Shown in pieces: positions 31,370-43,304 of a stretch of DNA of 64,000 nucleotides. The notes beneath the pieces are model-generated. The model was not told the DNA's origin, did no database searches, and worked only from the letters and a program-made list of their open reading frames with translations. The DNA comes from Agrypnia vestita (taxonomy: Eukaryota; Arthropoda; Insecta; Trichoptera; Phryganeidae). The stretch's first letter is position 1. Every line of letters starts with the position of its first letter. Made by a program: the position numbers and the translations under genes. The DNA lies in the NCBI GenBank assembly GCA_016648135.1, contig JADDOH010024905.1:1-64000 (forward strand), written 5' to 3'.

Positions 31370-32657
31370 TTAGGTCCTTACATATGAAATTGGCGTTTTG
31401 CCGTCCTGGCAAATTTGATCTTAAATATCTTCTCTTTGGTTAGGAATTCCAAATCCAAATTTATACAGCTATTTACTCATGTATTTGTGTTTTGAAAATT
31501 ATAATTCATTTGTTTTTTCCTCAATTGTTTTTTTCTTTGCGTCACTCAGTTTACAAAATGAAAAACTTGAAATATCGCGTTATTTACGAGTACGAGTTCC
31601 ACCGTGGCACCAGTGCTGCAGAAACGGCTCGAAGGATTAATGATGTGTATGGCGACGGTGCCGCAAAAGAAAACACAGTGCGTTTTTGGTTCCAACGTTT
31701 TCGTTCTGGAAATTTCGACCTGCAGAACAAGCCCCGTGGACGGCCGGAGACCAAAGTTGATAATGAAGAATTGAAGGCTATTGTGGAAGCGGATCCATCG
31801 CAAACCACATCCAAGTTAGCTGCAGGCTGCGGTGTTAGTGATAAAACTGTTTTAATCCACTTGAAGCAAATTGCTAGGTGAAAAAGCTTGAAAGGTGGGT
31901 GTACCTCACGAATTGAGTGAAGCAAATCAACAAACGCGCGTTGACTGCTGCGTTGCATTACTCAACCGGCACAATAATGAAGGGATTTTAAATCGAATCA
32001 TTACCTGTGATGAAAAGTGGATCCTGTACGATAATCGGAAGCGCTCATCGCAATGGCTGAACCCTGCCGACCCAGCCAAACCATGCCCCAAGCGAAAATT
32101 GACTCCAAAAAAGTTACTTGTGAGCGTTTGGTGGACTAGTGCTGGTGTCGTTCACTACAGCTTTCTTAAATCTGGCCAGACGATTACGGCAGATGTCTAT
32201 TGTCAGCAACTGCAAACCATGATGGAAAAGCTAGCTGCTAAACAACCGAGGCTGGTTAATCGCTCTAGGCCACTGCTGCTTCATGATAACGCTAGACCAC
32301 ACACTGCACAACAGACGGCTACCAAATTAGAGGAGCTTCAATTGGAATGTCTAAGACATCCACCGTACTCTCCAGACCTTGCCCCAACAGATTACCATTT
32401 TTTTCGAAATTTGGATAACTTCTTGCAAAGGAAAAAATTCAACTCCGATGGGGCAGTCCAAACCGCCTTCAAAGACTTTATTGATTCCCGTCCGAATGGT
32501 TTTTTTAGTAAAGGGATCGATGAACTGCTCTATGAGATGGCAAAAGTGCATAGATAGCAATGGTACATACTTTGATTAAATAAATGTATTATAATAAAAA
32601 AAAATCGGCTTTATGTTCCTCCCATACTAAACGCCAATTTCATATGTAAGGACCTAA
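31370..32657 (+). mobile_element. mariner transposon, second copy
   Basis: A 1,288-bp element with 29-bp terminal inverted repeats identical at both ends (31370-31398, 32629-32657). TA flanks it at 31368-31369 and 32658-32659. Its sequence is nearly the same as the element at 23276 but it is oriented the other way, which puts the two copies in an inverted pair about 6.8 kb apart. Confidence 0.93.
31558..32579 (+). pseudogene. mariner transposase, frameshifted
   Basis: This is the same transposase as at 23353 but broken. After HLKQIA near 31878 a base is missing (GGTAAGG became GCTAGG), which opens onto a stop. A two-base GT insertion at about 31899 puts a second open segment (31895 onward) into a different frame. 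One extra base near 32528 (CTGCTCTATGAG in place of CTACCTATGAG) shifts the last 18 residues into the third frame. All three aspartates of DD34D (TCDEKW, HDNARPH, PTDYHFF) and the usual YSPDLAP motif remain. The ends could still be moved by an active transposase. Confidence 0.9.
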
Positions 32658-33309
32658 TATAATACGCTCAAAAGCAATTGATATCTCCCATATATTAAGG
32701 TTTTATATGGATTTTTGAACGGTTTCATCCTTTTTAAACTTTGAACTTGCGTCACATGTCAGTTTCGGTATTATCCTAATTCAACAATTGTTCCAGATCA
32801 TTTGAGGTATCAAGAATCAAGATACATACTGTACGCGCCGTGCGCATGTGCGTTCGCGTCTCCCATATATTTATTTCTTGTTTAATATTAAAGGTATTCA
32901 TTATGATATGAAAAGTATTTCAGAATTATTAATATGTTTTTTAAATTCTATTCAGTAAGTAATTATTGGACGAAAATAAAATACGGGAATTTGTCGATAG
33001 ATAAAATAATACATTTTGATGCAGTACGCACGTGGGGCTACGTGATTGTTTTGTATTGTCATATTACGACATGCATTGATTTAAAAAGGAGTTCAGAATT
33101 ATTACTATGATTGTTCAATTATTTACGGAAAATAATAAGTCGACTCAAATAATATAAGATCATTTGTCTAAAGTTAAATAAGTAAATATTTTGATACGTG
33201 AGGTACTTCTGTGGGGATACTATTTCATTGCATGTATTCAGTTTGTGTCTATTATTTTTATCTAGGTTTAAATACCCGCAATGTACGTGTGTGTAATGTA
33301 GCATGTCTT
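32658..33309. other. Unannotated stretch
   Basis: AT-rich, no gene or repeat recognised. Confidence 0.3.
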
Positions 33310-33565
33310 TCACCTGTAATTAGTAGTGTTCAGCTCTGATCACTCGAGTCAGAGCAGTTGTAGTTAATTCAATGTCAGCGGACACGCCGGAATGCCCGCC
33401 CGCCGTATGTGTGTTACGGGCTCAGGTTACAGCACAAATGCCTTCACTCCTCGGCTGATGCAGCGGCGTGTACCGGTGCCTGTACACCACAAAGGTGTCG
33501 TATCACGCAATATTGCGGAGTAACCCTCTGCGACCAGCGGTGCGTATGCTGCAAAAAAAAAAAAT
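33310..33565 (+). repeat. Possible retroposed sequence with poly(A)
   Basis: A GC-rich block of about 230 bp, unlike its neighbours, ends in 12 A residues (33553-33564). It has no open frame of note and I do not recognise it as a known small RNA. A retroposed transcript or SINE would explain the GC shift and the A tract; clear target duplications were not found. Confidence 0.3.
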
Positions 33566-33573
33566 TGTGATCT

Positions 33574-34006
33574 TCTATACTAATATTATAAAGAGGAAAG
33601 ATTTGATTGTGTGTTTGAATTGAATAAGCTCGGAAACTACTGAACCGATTTGAAAAATTCTTTCACATTTAGAGTTCTACATTATCGCTGATGAACATGG
33701 GCTATAGGATATTTTCAAAAATATTGAGGATCCGTATGAAAACTTCGATAATGTAACTCAACGTGTGAAAAAATTACGAAAAAAAAACCTTATATTGCGT
33801 ACGCTGCGGAAATTATTGAGGACATTAATATCTACAAAAAAATCTGCAACACCATATATCTAAGTATTACAGTTATGTTACAATAACTTATGTTAACATT
33901 AGATGGAAACATTGTTTTTTAAAGAACAGCGGACCCTTTGTTTTCCCTCACAAACTTATTTTTTACTTAATTCTTAACCCGTGCAACGCTGGGTACAACC
34001 AGCTAG
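33574..34006 (+). mobile_element. Non-autonomous Helitron (lepidopteran type)
   Basis: It starts TCTATACTAATATTATAAAG (Helitron 5' TC), has the familiar CTCGGAAACTACTGAACCGA block near 33630, and ends CCCGTGCAACGCTGGG...CAGCTAG, a short hairpin followed by the CTAG terminus with T next to it. The element has no target duplication and no terminal inverted repeats, as expected. At 433 bp it lacks Rep/helicase and depends on an autonomous partner. This terminal pair is common in Lepidoptera (established knowledge). Confidence 0.85.
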
Positions 34007-34273
34007 TACATTATAAATAGATCTGAAAGGTTTGCCTCTTCATATAAAAGAATCCATTCAACGTGTTCGTACAAGTATAATAGATATACCGTCGCTGTAT
34101 ATATAATAAATCCTACGTACCGTTTAGTAGGTACATTCTAAGATGAACGAATCAATTTATCAATTTTTCATATAAATAATGGGGATATATTAAAAAAACA
34201 TTGCCGTTCATCTGGAAATTTTGACTAGTAATTGTTTAAAATATTTTTTATAAATCTAGTCTTTGCAATTATT

Positions 34274-34698
34274 ACAGATTGTTAGTTAACTTTGTTAAAA
34301 CCACTACCAGATTTTAGGTCTACCGGTTTCGAGACGTACCCGTCTCTTCGTCAGGACCAACACTACACCACTACATTCACAACACTACACACCTCAACCA
34401 TCTTTGTTTAATTTAACGTTTACAAAAGATAGGGTAACACCCACTTTAGACCCCGCCCCCTCTCACTCTCTCGGTAGATCCCTGATGGTTCATTAGGCTA
34501 ACAATGCATGTTTGTCCCTGACAAGACTAACACGCATGTGATCAATTATTGGTGGAAGTGTAACAATACTATGGTTGAGGTGTGTAGTGTTGTGAATGTA
34601 GTGGTGTAGTGTTGGTCCTGACGAAGAGACGGATACGTCTCGAAACCGGTAGACCTAAAATCTGGTAGTGGTTTTAACAAAGTTAACTAACAATCTGT
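34274..34698. mobile_element. Foldback element with 128-bp near-perfect arms
   Basis: Arms 34274-34401 and 34571-34698 are inverted and match at 127 of 128 positions. They start ACAGATTGTTAGTTAACTTT and contain GACGAAGAGACGG...CGTCTCGAAAC. The interior (34402-34570) is unrelated, C-rich on one side, and non-coding. Sequence just outside the right arm (34710-34745) matches, inverted, the outside of the element at 43663. The near identity of the arms suggests recent origin or arm homogenisation. No clear target duplication. Confidence 0.85.
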
Positions 34699-35557
34699 TA
34701 TAATGTCTAACCACAAAGTTAATGCTTTAAATATTAATAATGTGCAATTATTTTTTAAAACAGTTTTCTAAAATAAGTTTACTAAAACAGTTTTTATAAC
34801 AGAATTTAGTAAAACGTCACATTGAATTAATTATATATACTGTTTAAAAGATGTTTATAATAAGGAAAAAATCATATTTATCAAATGTACATAGTTCAGT
34901 TGTTTCAATTTAAATTATTATTAGATAACTACATAGTTATAGTTATAGCTATAACAAAAATAACGTGCTTTTATATGTTTAGTCGTACTTTACAATTATT
35001 CCTAGGGGTATATAAATCAAGACACATACCTAATTCTCTCATCAATTATTATAATGAGACTTACAGATAAGGTCGATATGTCGACGGAAAAATGAGGCTT
35101 ATGTGGCGTAATGGTAAGGCACCTTCCCGGATAGGTATAACTAACTAAATAAAACTTTTGTCCGATAAATTGTCACTTGATGGGTTAAGTGTGTGAATTC
35201 TGCGATAGGGAAAGTAAAATATGACTCCGGTACGTACGGCCATAACATAGGTACTGTACATACTAAAACGTGTTATTACTGATAAAATTGTATTATATAA
35301 TATGTTGGCTGGGCTTAGGTCAAAGCCATTTTTTTTAATTTCACTTTATTGCAGATTTCCATTGCACACGGTTTATTGATCAATTTAAAAAAAATATTAC
35401 AGTGTTTTTTACGCAAACTCGTATTTTTTTAACTGATTTTTTTTAATTTTACCTGAAAATTAAATTTAATATCTTATTTAAATGTATTAATTGTAAGAGT
35501 TATTCTTAATGCGTAAATTGCGTTGGTAATATTTACAAAAATAGGATTGCGCCGAAC
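34699..35557. other. Unannotated AT-rich stretch
   Basis: A short match to a tRNA A box (ATGTGGCGTAATGGTAAGG, near 35101) has no B box after it, so no RNA gene is called. The rest is AT-rich. Confidence 0.35.
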
Positions 35558-36649
35558 GCGCAATGTCGAAATTGGCGCAGAATTTGTACTTTAGATTTAC
35601 GAAAAACCACCTCCCCACTATTTACCCGATTTCACGTGATCTTACATTATAAATAGAAATTTAACTTAGAAGATAAGTACGTTAAATTTCTATGATTTTT
35701 CTACTTATTTGAATAGATTGATTTTTATTTAAATTTACATGTGATATTGTGATTTAATATTGAAATGTATTTATTTATACGTAGTTTGGACAGACTTCGT
35801 GGTTGCGAATGTGTATTCTGTTCTCGATAAGTTAGCATTTACGTCACGACTCTCTCCCTCCCCCTCCTCTTTGTACCGCCTACCTCTTTTCGTCAGTTCC
35901 AAAATAACACTCCATAATGAAAACAAATTTGATCACCACATCTGGAAAGGAATATATTGTCATCATTGAGTAATATTCGATATCATCGAAAAATCTTGAC
36001 CATCGGGTGATATCCGAAAATTATTATTATTCCTGACACCATCGACTGTGTAGATGTTTGTGGAAATGTTCTTCGGTCCCTGATTCGTATACTTAGAGCT
36101 CGTCTTCGTTACTAGCTTCCTTTTCTCTTCGAACAGTCTACTTAGTATCATTTCCATTTACCCCATCCATCTCTCAACCTTAATGCTGTCAAATTTACCC
36201 TATCCCTGCACGAGCCCGGCGATTCGCGTCAGATCCCAATATCGATTACCTAAACATTGTCGGCACGTGTGATTTGAGGTATGTACATACATATGGTACG
36301 TATAATAAAACAACAAAACCATTAGCAAATGCATTTTATGTACTAAACAGTTAGTAAATGTATCTACGTATGTATGAATGAACTAAAAATGTGGAATGAA
36401 AAATTCGTTTTCGAAATACAACACTATGAATTTTTCAAATCAATTACAGATAAGTATATCTATTTGGTTTAGTGCTGTTAAGCGATCAGATTATAAAACG
36501 ATTGAATGCATTTTTAGTCTGAATAACACGTGCAAGCTTAGAAAGGCTGCCGCTTACAAAGAAATGCGGAAATCGGGGTAAATAGTGGCGAGGTGGTTTT
36601 TCGTAAATCTAAAGTATCTTACAATTCTGCGCCAATTTCGACATTGCGC
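35558..36649. mobile_element. Terminal-inverted-repeat element, 1.1 kb
   Basis: The ends are 75-80 bp inverted repeats. The left starts GCGCAATGTCGAAATTGGCG, then GTACTTTAGATTTACGAAAA, ACCACCTC and ACTATTTACCCGATTT. The right is its complement with small indels. The interior includes family C sequence but no transposase. The inner edge of the arm carries GGGGTAAATAGTGG, also found in the arms of the element at 6278. Confidence 0.8.
35795..36175 (+). repeat. Family C repeat, copy 1
   Basis: Matches 39675..40030 over GAATGTGTATTCTGTTCTCG, AAGTTAGCATTTACGTCACG, GGAAAGGAATATATTGTCAT, a GTGTAGATGTTTGTGGAA block and a CCATCCATCTCTCAACCTT end. It lies within the inverted repeats of the element at 35558. 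Not coding. Confidence 0.65.
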
Positions 36650-37318
36650 CTAGAGCAACCTGTGCCAACTGTTTCCTCGACAGTTCTCGAAAAATATTCC
36701 TAATATTCTCGAGAAATATTCCTAATAATTCCTCGAAAAATACTATATTAATTAACACGTGGATGCAAAATAGATACATTTAATTACAGAAAACATACGA
36801 AAACCATACCATAATATACAAGAACCTCTCAAAACTCTTCGTATCGATTCAGCTAGAATAAAAACACGACAATAACGACTTATTTGCAACGGATTAAAAT
36901 TATATGATGGTTTACCTCAATATTCAATTTGACAGATTGTGAGGTTTTACTGCTGGAGAAGCCTAATTAATCTTAGACTGCTGTATTCATCTATCTTGAA
37001 GAAAAACCTATCTAGGACGTCGAACGGTTTTATCCATAGGCAAATTCCGTCTGTCGCGTACCTATCACAATAGATTTTAAAAAAGAATTAAGAAAAATAT
37101 TACAATATTAAGAAAATACAGACATAAAAACATATTTTTTAATTATTTATTAAATTATTTATCTTATTATGATAAGTTATTAATTTTAATATGAAATCTA
37201 CGTGTAAATTTAATTGGCTTCTCATTTTTTTCAGTAAAAAAACCCAATAATTATTAACTACAAAGCTTTCAACAGTAGATGAAAAAGGTGAGCATTTAAG
37301 AAGTGCGAGATATAATAT

Positions 37319-37738
37319 TGTCACGGGAATCGGAAAGAATTCCGCACCATAGAAATCTCTCGAACTGTCCACCGGATTCTGTAAACATCGATAAGACGGC
37401 ATGAACACTAGTCTATGAAACCGAGGCCGCCGCGATTTGCAATTACAGGATGTGTCAGAGTTGACAGCGGGCCATCACCATAGAAAGCGAAATCGTGCGG
37501 CGTGTGTTGCGTGTGTAATTTCGGCGATACTAAATCAAGAAAGTACCTACCGACGAGCGAGAAGTTTTCTAATGCGAACCTGAGCGATTTAAGTAACGTG
37601 TGATAAAAAGTGTAGCGAAGATTCAGAAACGAATTGAGTGAATTAGTGTGTGAAATATTCTAGAAATATTTAGGGTAAATTTAAGAACAGTGCTCCGATT
37701 TAATTCGTTTTGCCTCCTATTGCCAGGATCCCGTGACA
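37319..37738 (+). mobile_element. Solo LTR (gypsy-like), copy L2
   Basis: The 420-bp block starts TGTCACGGGA and ends TCCCGTGACA, a 10-bp perfect terminal inverted repeat. Direct repeats ATAT lie at 37315-37318 and 37739-37742. The right end resembles that of the LTR at 53982 (TTTTGCCTCC...CGTGACA). There is no primer site, gag or pol beside it, hence a solo LTR. Confidence 0.75.
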
Positions 37739-38401
37739 ATATTATAGTAGAATATCATTTATTCGTGTCTTTGTATGAAAGTATCGTATTTTTCTCCATC
37801 CAAATTAAGTTTTTCATTCCATTTCGTCCAGTATGTTATGTTTTTCCATTGCAATCCAATTGATTAAAGCTTAGGTAAAACAAGTCAAAAAATCTATCCA
37901 TCGTGGATTTGGTATATCTTCGCTATTCCGTAGATGACATACTTATTCCGTACTTACAAAATAATAATAATTGGCGTAATTACTTTCAAGTATCGACAGT
38001 ATTGCAACAATTTCTTATTGTAAAGATCACGAATCGATCACGAAGGATTCGAGATTGGACGGAGTTACGAAAGGATAGAATGCAAAGTATTCTTAAAAAT
38101 AGTTAATATCTTTGATCTTAAATGAGGCATAACTTTGATTTTAGTTGAAATAAGATGAAATTTACAAAAAATATTTTTTACAACTTTGAATTAGAATGCT
38201 TTATTACCGAGATAGTTAGTACCCATATACTATATAAATAAGGAAAATTAATTTCATGATCTTTTTGTACATTAACACTGTTGCGCTTGATCATTACGCT
38301 ACTCATTAAGATAACTTTAATGTTATGGCGTAAGTAGATAGAGTCTGATATGGTTTGAATTGTACGTAAATGATAAAATTCCAAAGGTTGTTTTCTAGAG
38401 A
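37739..38401. other. Unannotated AT-rich stretch
   Basis: No gene or shared repeat recognised; the short plus frame at 37903 has no recognisable product. Confidence 0.3.
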
Positions 38402-38578
38402 TATTCTAGTATTTCGTTTACCGTTATGTCAGGAGTACCACAGGGCTCACATCTTGGACCGCGTTTATTCATAATCATAATTTTTATAAATCGTATTAAA
38501 AGAAAAACAAATGATGTAGATAAAAAGTTTACAAATGAAATAAAATTATTCTGCAGGATCAAGTCATCGCATGATTGA
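38402..38578 (+). pseudogene. LINE reverse-transcriptase fragment
   Basis: One open frame of 58 codons contains FTVMSGVPQGSHLGPRLFII and, later, NEIKLFCRIKS. These are the 'SGVPQGS.LGPLLF' block and the 'D..KLFR.IKS' block that follow each other in Jockey-type LINE RTs. The YADD residues that should precede KLF are gone. It is directly followed by a minus-strand LINE tail, so at least two insertions meet here. Confidence 0.8.
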
Positions 38579-38589
38579 TTCTTCTTCTT

Positions 38590-38815
38590 CTTTTTCCTGA
38601 GCCTTACTTGTTGTTTGCCATTTCTTCCCCCTCACAGTGGCTATATCATTGGCCATATCATTAGAGCTCTTCCAACGCCTCTTTTATTCTCTCAAGGTCT
38701 CCACTTCAGAACTCTGAGAGTCCATCTTGAAGCATCTTGCCTTGCAACATGCCCTGTCTATTGCAATTTTAGCTTCGCTACACGATCCACGATATGAACT
38801 ACTCTAGTTCTGCGC
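38590..38815 (-). pseudogene. LINE ORF2 tail fragment
   Basis: Nearly the same nucleotide sequence as the fragment at 41050, in the same orientation. It covers a CGTGTAGCGAAGCTAAAATT...GCAACATGCC..., and the basic tail. Codons match 'DRVAKLK..W.G..AR', 'RVL.W.P', 'KR.....' of LINE ORF2, with decay. Confidence 0.65.
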
Positions 38816-39019
38816 CTAATTTCATCATTTTTCTCTTTAATTAAAATATTTTAAAACATACAATAAAAAAAGATACAGATGGATTTCAGGTTTCGGACTA
38901 GATTTAGTTCAAGAACGTTTGTCCAGTTGGCCTTAGATCTGTGCGCCCCGTAGTGAAAAATGAATAGCGATATATTCCGTAATAACTTCTTTTTTATATA
39001 GGATTGTCCCTCTACCCTT

Positions 39020-39460
39020 GAACTGGATGAATTATATAATCGCAGCCGTGTCTGACATTCATCAGTTCCAAGAGTTGACAGAGATGACGTTGACCTCGAT
39101 ACAAACGATCATGGCGAGAGTCGAAAATCGTGTCTAGCCGTTGGATCCAAATACTGCTGGTTACGTAAGGCAATAAAAATCATTAACGTATTTCAAAGAT
39201 CGGTCCGTGATCGTAAAAATATACGGTTTGAATTTCATCACAAGCAGGTACGTGAGGCAGGCTCTGGCAAAGATGGTTCGAAAGAATTTTGCGAGCGGAA
39301 CATGCTCTCGTACACATCAGCAACGTGACATGCTCCGACGATCTGTTTGGATCACGATTTTGCACAATATGAAGTGGAAGATGAACACGGTGTTGTTTCT
39401 GACACTTGTCTGGAAATATGGCGTGCAGAATGCGGAGTTCTGAGTTATTTATTACACCCT
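39020..39460. other. Unrecognised balanced-composition block
   Basis: About 430 bp with G+C well above the surroundings. Open frames of 78 codons (plus, 39207) and 93 codons (minus, 39464) overlap; neither contains a motif I recognise. A fragment of a transposase or an old exon is possible. Confidence 0.2.
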
Positions 39461-39674
39461 TCACTGTATTGTAACACTGATCTGGTAACTAAAGTTACTA
39501 CGTGCATTTCTACACACGTATCATAAATGCGCTAGGAAAATTGATAAAGTAACATTTTTGCGGTTTTTCGCATTTTCCACCAAATCGTTGTAATAGAACA
39601 TATTATATTTTACGAGAAAAAGTAAACAAGTCAACTAGAATATTTTATATCTATGTTATGGGAATACAATTACT

Positions 39675-40030
39675 GGATTCATGGTCACGAATGTGTGTTC
39701 TGTTCTTTATAAGTTAGCATTTACGTCACGACCCTCCCCAACCCCCTCCTTTCGTCAGACACAAATTTGATTACCACCTCCAGAAAGGAATATATTGTCA
39801 TCATCGGGTGTTATTGTATCCGAAAATTATCTGTTCGGGGCATCGGCTCTGTAGGTGTTTGTGGAAGTATGTCTCTGATTTGTCGACTTAGAGTTTATCT
39901 TCGTTACTAGTTATTGGAAGAATAAAGAAAATACCGAGGCTGATGAGTTGAGCTCCCTTTTCCATTCCAACTGTTGTATACAGTCCACTGATTGTGCATG
40001 CCCATTTACCTCATCCATCTCCCAACCTTT
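39675..40030 (+). repeat. Family C repeat, copy 2
   Basis: It matches copy 1 at 35795 from CACGAATGTGTGTTCTGTTC to CCATCTCCCAACCTTTACTG, with a few deletions. Unlike copy 1 it has no inverted terminal arms around it. Confidence 0.65.
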
Positions 40031-40264
40031 ACTGGATAGAAGTTAGAAAGAAATTTATTAGAAATAAGATTCCATAGAAGGACTATGTCCAAAAACAAAG
40101 TTAGCCCTATAAACATCAACATCATAAATCAAATACTTTATTTTGGCGTTCCAATTCATGGCGTGTATTACTAAAAAATAAAATTCAAACAATATTTTAT
40201 ATCAATGTGTGTTCTAAGAACACAGTTACTGGATTTTGTACACAGAGGGATGATTAATAAATTA

Positions 40265-40425
40265 GGATAAATTATAGAAGTCTCACAGAGACGAAGTTAT
40301 TTACGTGAGAGACGTGCATGGAAGTCTTTTTATAGGATGGCCCAGTGCTTATTACCTGCGAGAGCTGGTTTAGGTGATTACTCTACACATTGCAACATTC
40401 ATCAATTCCATAAAGGAGCATTCCC
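40265..40425 (+). repeat. Family I repeat fragment
   Basis: It contains ATTATAGAAGTCTCACAGAG, ACGAAGTTATTTACGTGAGA, GGTTTAGGTGATTACTCTAC and CATCAATTCCATAAAGG, in the same order as the copy at 62400. Non-coding. Confidence 0.5.
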
Positions 40426-41049
40426 ACCAGTATATTAAGTATATCCAGTCACATTAAGTCGTTTTCATCTGATCGATAGATTTTTTTATTTTATTATTTT
40501 TTTATTATTACGCATTTGTTATTTTTACGCAAAGTGATACATTAAAACACTCCAACTAAAGAAACATGTTTTTCTTAGTCCTCTATAAGAGTCAAAGACC
40601 CGTGTATAGAGGAGTTTTTTTGTTTTACGTATAGAGAACTCGTGTGTTTGGTAAGATCGCATTGGCATCAGAGATTGGAAGTATTAAACCAACTCACTCC
40701 AATGACTTGTTATGATTTAATTCTTATATAGTATGAATTTCGCTTAGATGTATTTTTACTTTAACAATGTACGAAATATTTATAAATATTTATATACGAA
40801 GTATTTAGGTATGTATGAAATTCGAACTCAGTCCCGTCTCCAAGGTGAGATTTTGATGACCGGTTTAAATATTGATATGTCGGATAACTCGCTAAACACC
40901 GTGAACCAACAAGTTAGACCACAACATTACATTTGCTCGTTCCTTGCGTTTGTTTTTGAAGTGTTTGTTCGCGCAAAAATAATAAAATGTGACGTCAAAA
41001 TTTTCCCATTCGCGTTTTGTGTTGTGTTAGGTGGATGAGTTATTATCCG

Positions 41050-41325
41050 TCATCTTCTTCTTCTTCATCAGCCTTCATCTCTCCACTGCTGGATATAGGC
41101 CTCTTCCATCCTTCCTTGTTGTTTGCTAATTGTAGCCATTTCTTTCTCCCCACAGCGGCTATATCGTCGGTCTATCTCTTTTGAGGTCTTCCGATGCCTC
41201 TTTTATTCTCCCTAGGTCTCCATTTCAGAACTCTGGGAGGCCATCTTGTAGCATTCTGCCTTGCAACATTTCCTGCCCATTGACATTTTAGCTTCGCTAC
41301 ACGATCCATGATATCCACTATTGAA
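41050..41325 (-). pseudogene. LINE ORF2 tail fragment
   Basis: The minus strand reads DIMDRVAKLKCQWAGNVARQ, then TRWPPRVLKWRPRENKRGIG, RPQKR, a stop, TDDIAAVGRKKWLQLANNKE and GWKRPI. It corresponds to 'ERVAKLKWQWAGHVARQ ... RVLEWRPRE.KR..GRP.KRW.DDI......WLQ.A.NR..WK' of insect LINEs. A single stop and few substitutions indicate moderate age. The same tail is found at 38590. Confidence 0.88.
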
Positions 41326-43216
41326 TCCATAATCTACTTACAAAACAAATTAATATACCTATTTGTTTAACCATGTATATACTTCATATCTCTTTTTTCT
41401 TAATTATGTTTCATCTTATATACTTTACACTTCCTTCTTCTAAATAACTGTTTTAACTTTAAACATACTATATTATCAGTTCTGTACTTTTTTGCTGTTC
41501 TACTTTTTGCATTTCTTGTGTTATTATTATGTAAAATGTACTTCTGTGCCGTATATTAATATATATTATATATTATATTGCCGAGATAGAATATTTCAAA
41601 TTATTTTTTACCAACACTGCAGATTTAGTAAATCATAAGTCTCTATATTTTTTTAACTTTGTATCTCCTTGTGGTGTTATTACCGTACTAAGGCATCGGC
41701 TTTGGCATTATTTTGATTAAATTTCACACGTTTAAAATTATTGAAATGCGTGTATCGATATGAATAATAAATTCCTATCCATACACGCTTTTATCGTATT
41801 AAAAATATGCAAACTATATTTTTCTTTCTACAAAAATCACATTTTATTTTTACTTTACTATGTGTATTCTCATTTAAAACTTAAAAATTAATCCTACATT
41901 TTAATCTTTGTAATATAATGTGAATATTTTAAATTTATTTTAGGCATAAAGTTTCATTATTTTTTTTTGTTTTATCAATCAATTTAATCAAAGTAAATCA
42001 AATGAACTTATAAAATTCGATACAGATTACTTCAATAGTTCAATAGTTCAATAATGAACTTTAAGTAATATATTTTAAAAACTTTTGTTACTAGATATAT
42101 TTGTCAAAGCATATATACAACAAACACCCTGTATTAAGAAATCAATTCGTAGCTCACACCATCCATCGCAATATTAATAATCAATTATAATAATACATAA
42201 TATGCTTTAAGCAATGAGGATAAATTGTAATAATTTAAAACATAAGAATGCATATTGTATATAATTGTTATTTAATTATGCTATCATTAGCATTATCGAA
42301 TAATTAAGAATTATCTTACATGCTATCCTGAATACTATTTTCTTGGAAAATGCACCGGAGTAAAATTACGTCTTAAATAATCAAACTCCAATTCAATTCA
42401 AACCTTATCTGATCTAAACTTCAAACTACAAATAAGAATGATGAAATGTTACTTTTTTTCACTATTAATATATAGAATGGTACCAGTAACGAAGAAAAAA
42501 CAAATCGACTGACTTTATTTGAGATGTAGATCAATAGAAGAATACTCAAAATATGCTAAATGTATAGAAAAAGTTGTTTCTGATGAATAGAGAAAGACTG
42601 GTATTTAATCCTTAAACGGATATGGCGGTTGGAAATAGTAAAACAAACAAAAAGTATATAAATTGTTTATTGATAAGTATAAATATGTTGAACAGTTTTA
42701 CTAAATATTTTTGGTATTTTAGAAAAAAAAGAGGTGGAAAATATATTCACATTATCGGTTAGTGCTTTCACTAAGTGGTAAATAATTTACCACTATCCTA
42801 TGAGCGTTTAACTCATATATATATCAAAGTTCAATGATTGATATAAAAAACATAGCAAACAAAAAATAATCAAGTGAAAAAGACTTAAACCAGAAAGTAC
42901 AACAAAAAATTGTTTCTTATTCCACATCAGTGTTCAATATAGTTGGAACTTGACAATATTATTAGCACATGTTTGACCTCTTTTTTAATAGCTAATAATT
43001 ATATAATTATAAAAACGTATTACGGCAGAAAAATAATGTTAACCGGATTTTTCCTTAATAATTTGTGAATATGTGTACAGCGACTCATTAATAATTGCAA
43101 GTTAGTGTGAGGGAAATTTTGACATATTAAAAGTGAAATTAGAGCAATCTTATTGAGTTTTGTTCGTATGATTATCGTAAATGCATTTTAATTATTAAAC
43201 TGAGCATATACTACAG
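41326..43216. other. Unannotated AT-rich stretch, about 1.9 kb
   Basis: No coding signature, RNA gene or repeat shared with the rest of the window was recognised. Confidence 0.35.
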
Positions 43217-43258
43217 TAAATATGAATAATATTTATTATTGAATATTATTCATATTTA
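43217..43258. repeat. AT-rich perfect hairpin
   Basis: 17-bp arms TAAATATGAATAATATT / AATATTATTCATATTTA around an 8-nt loop. It may be chance in AT-rich DNA or the centre of an AT-rich element. Confidence 0.7.
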
Positions 43259-43304
43259 ATCAATAAATCCGTGAATATCTTGAGCATGTGTGCCAAGATA
43301 TGAA

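Noticed and set aside
31546..31958. Minus-strand open frames over the second mariner
   Set aside because: They are antisense to the transposase, and the first mariner shows the same shadows.
35097..35140. tRNA gene or SINE start with an A-box match
   Set aside because: The B box and the 3' half are missing; only a short chance-level or truncated match remains.
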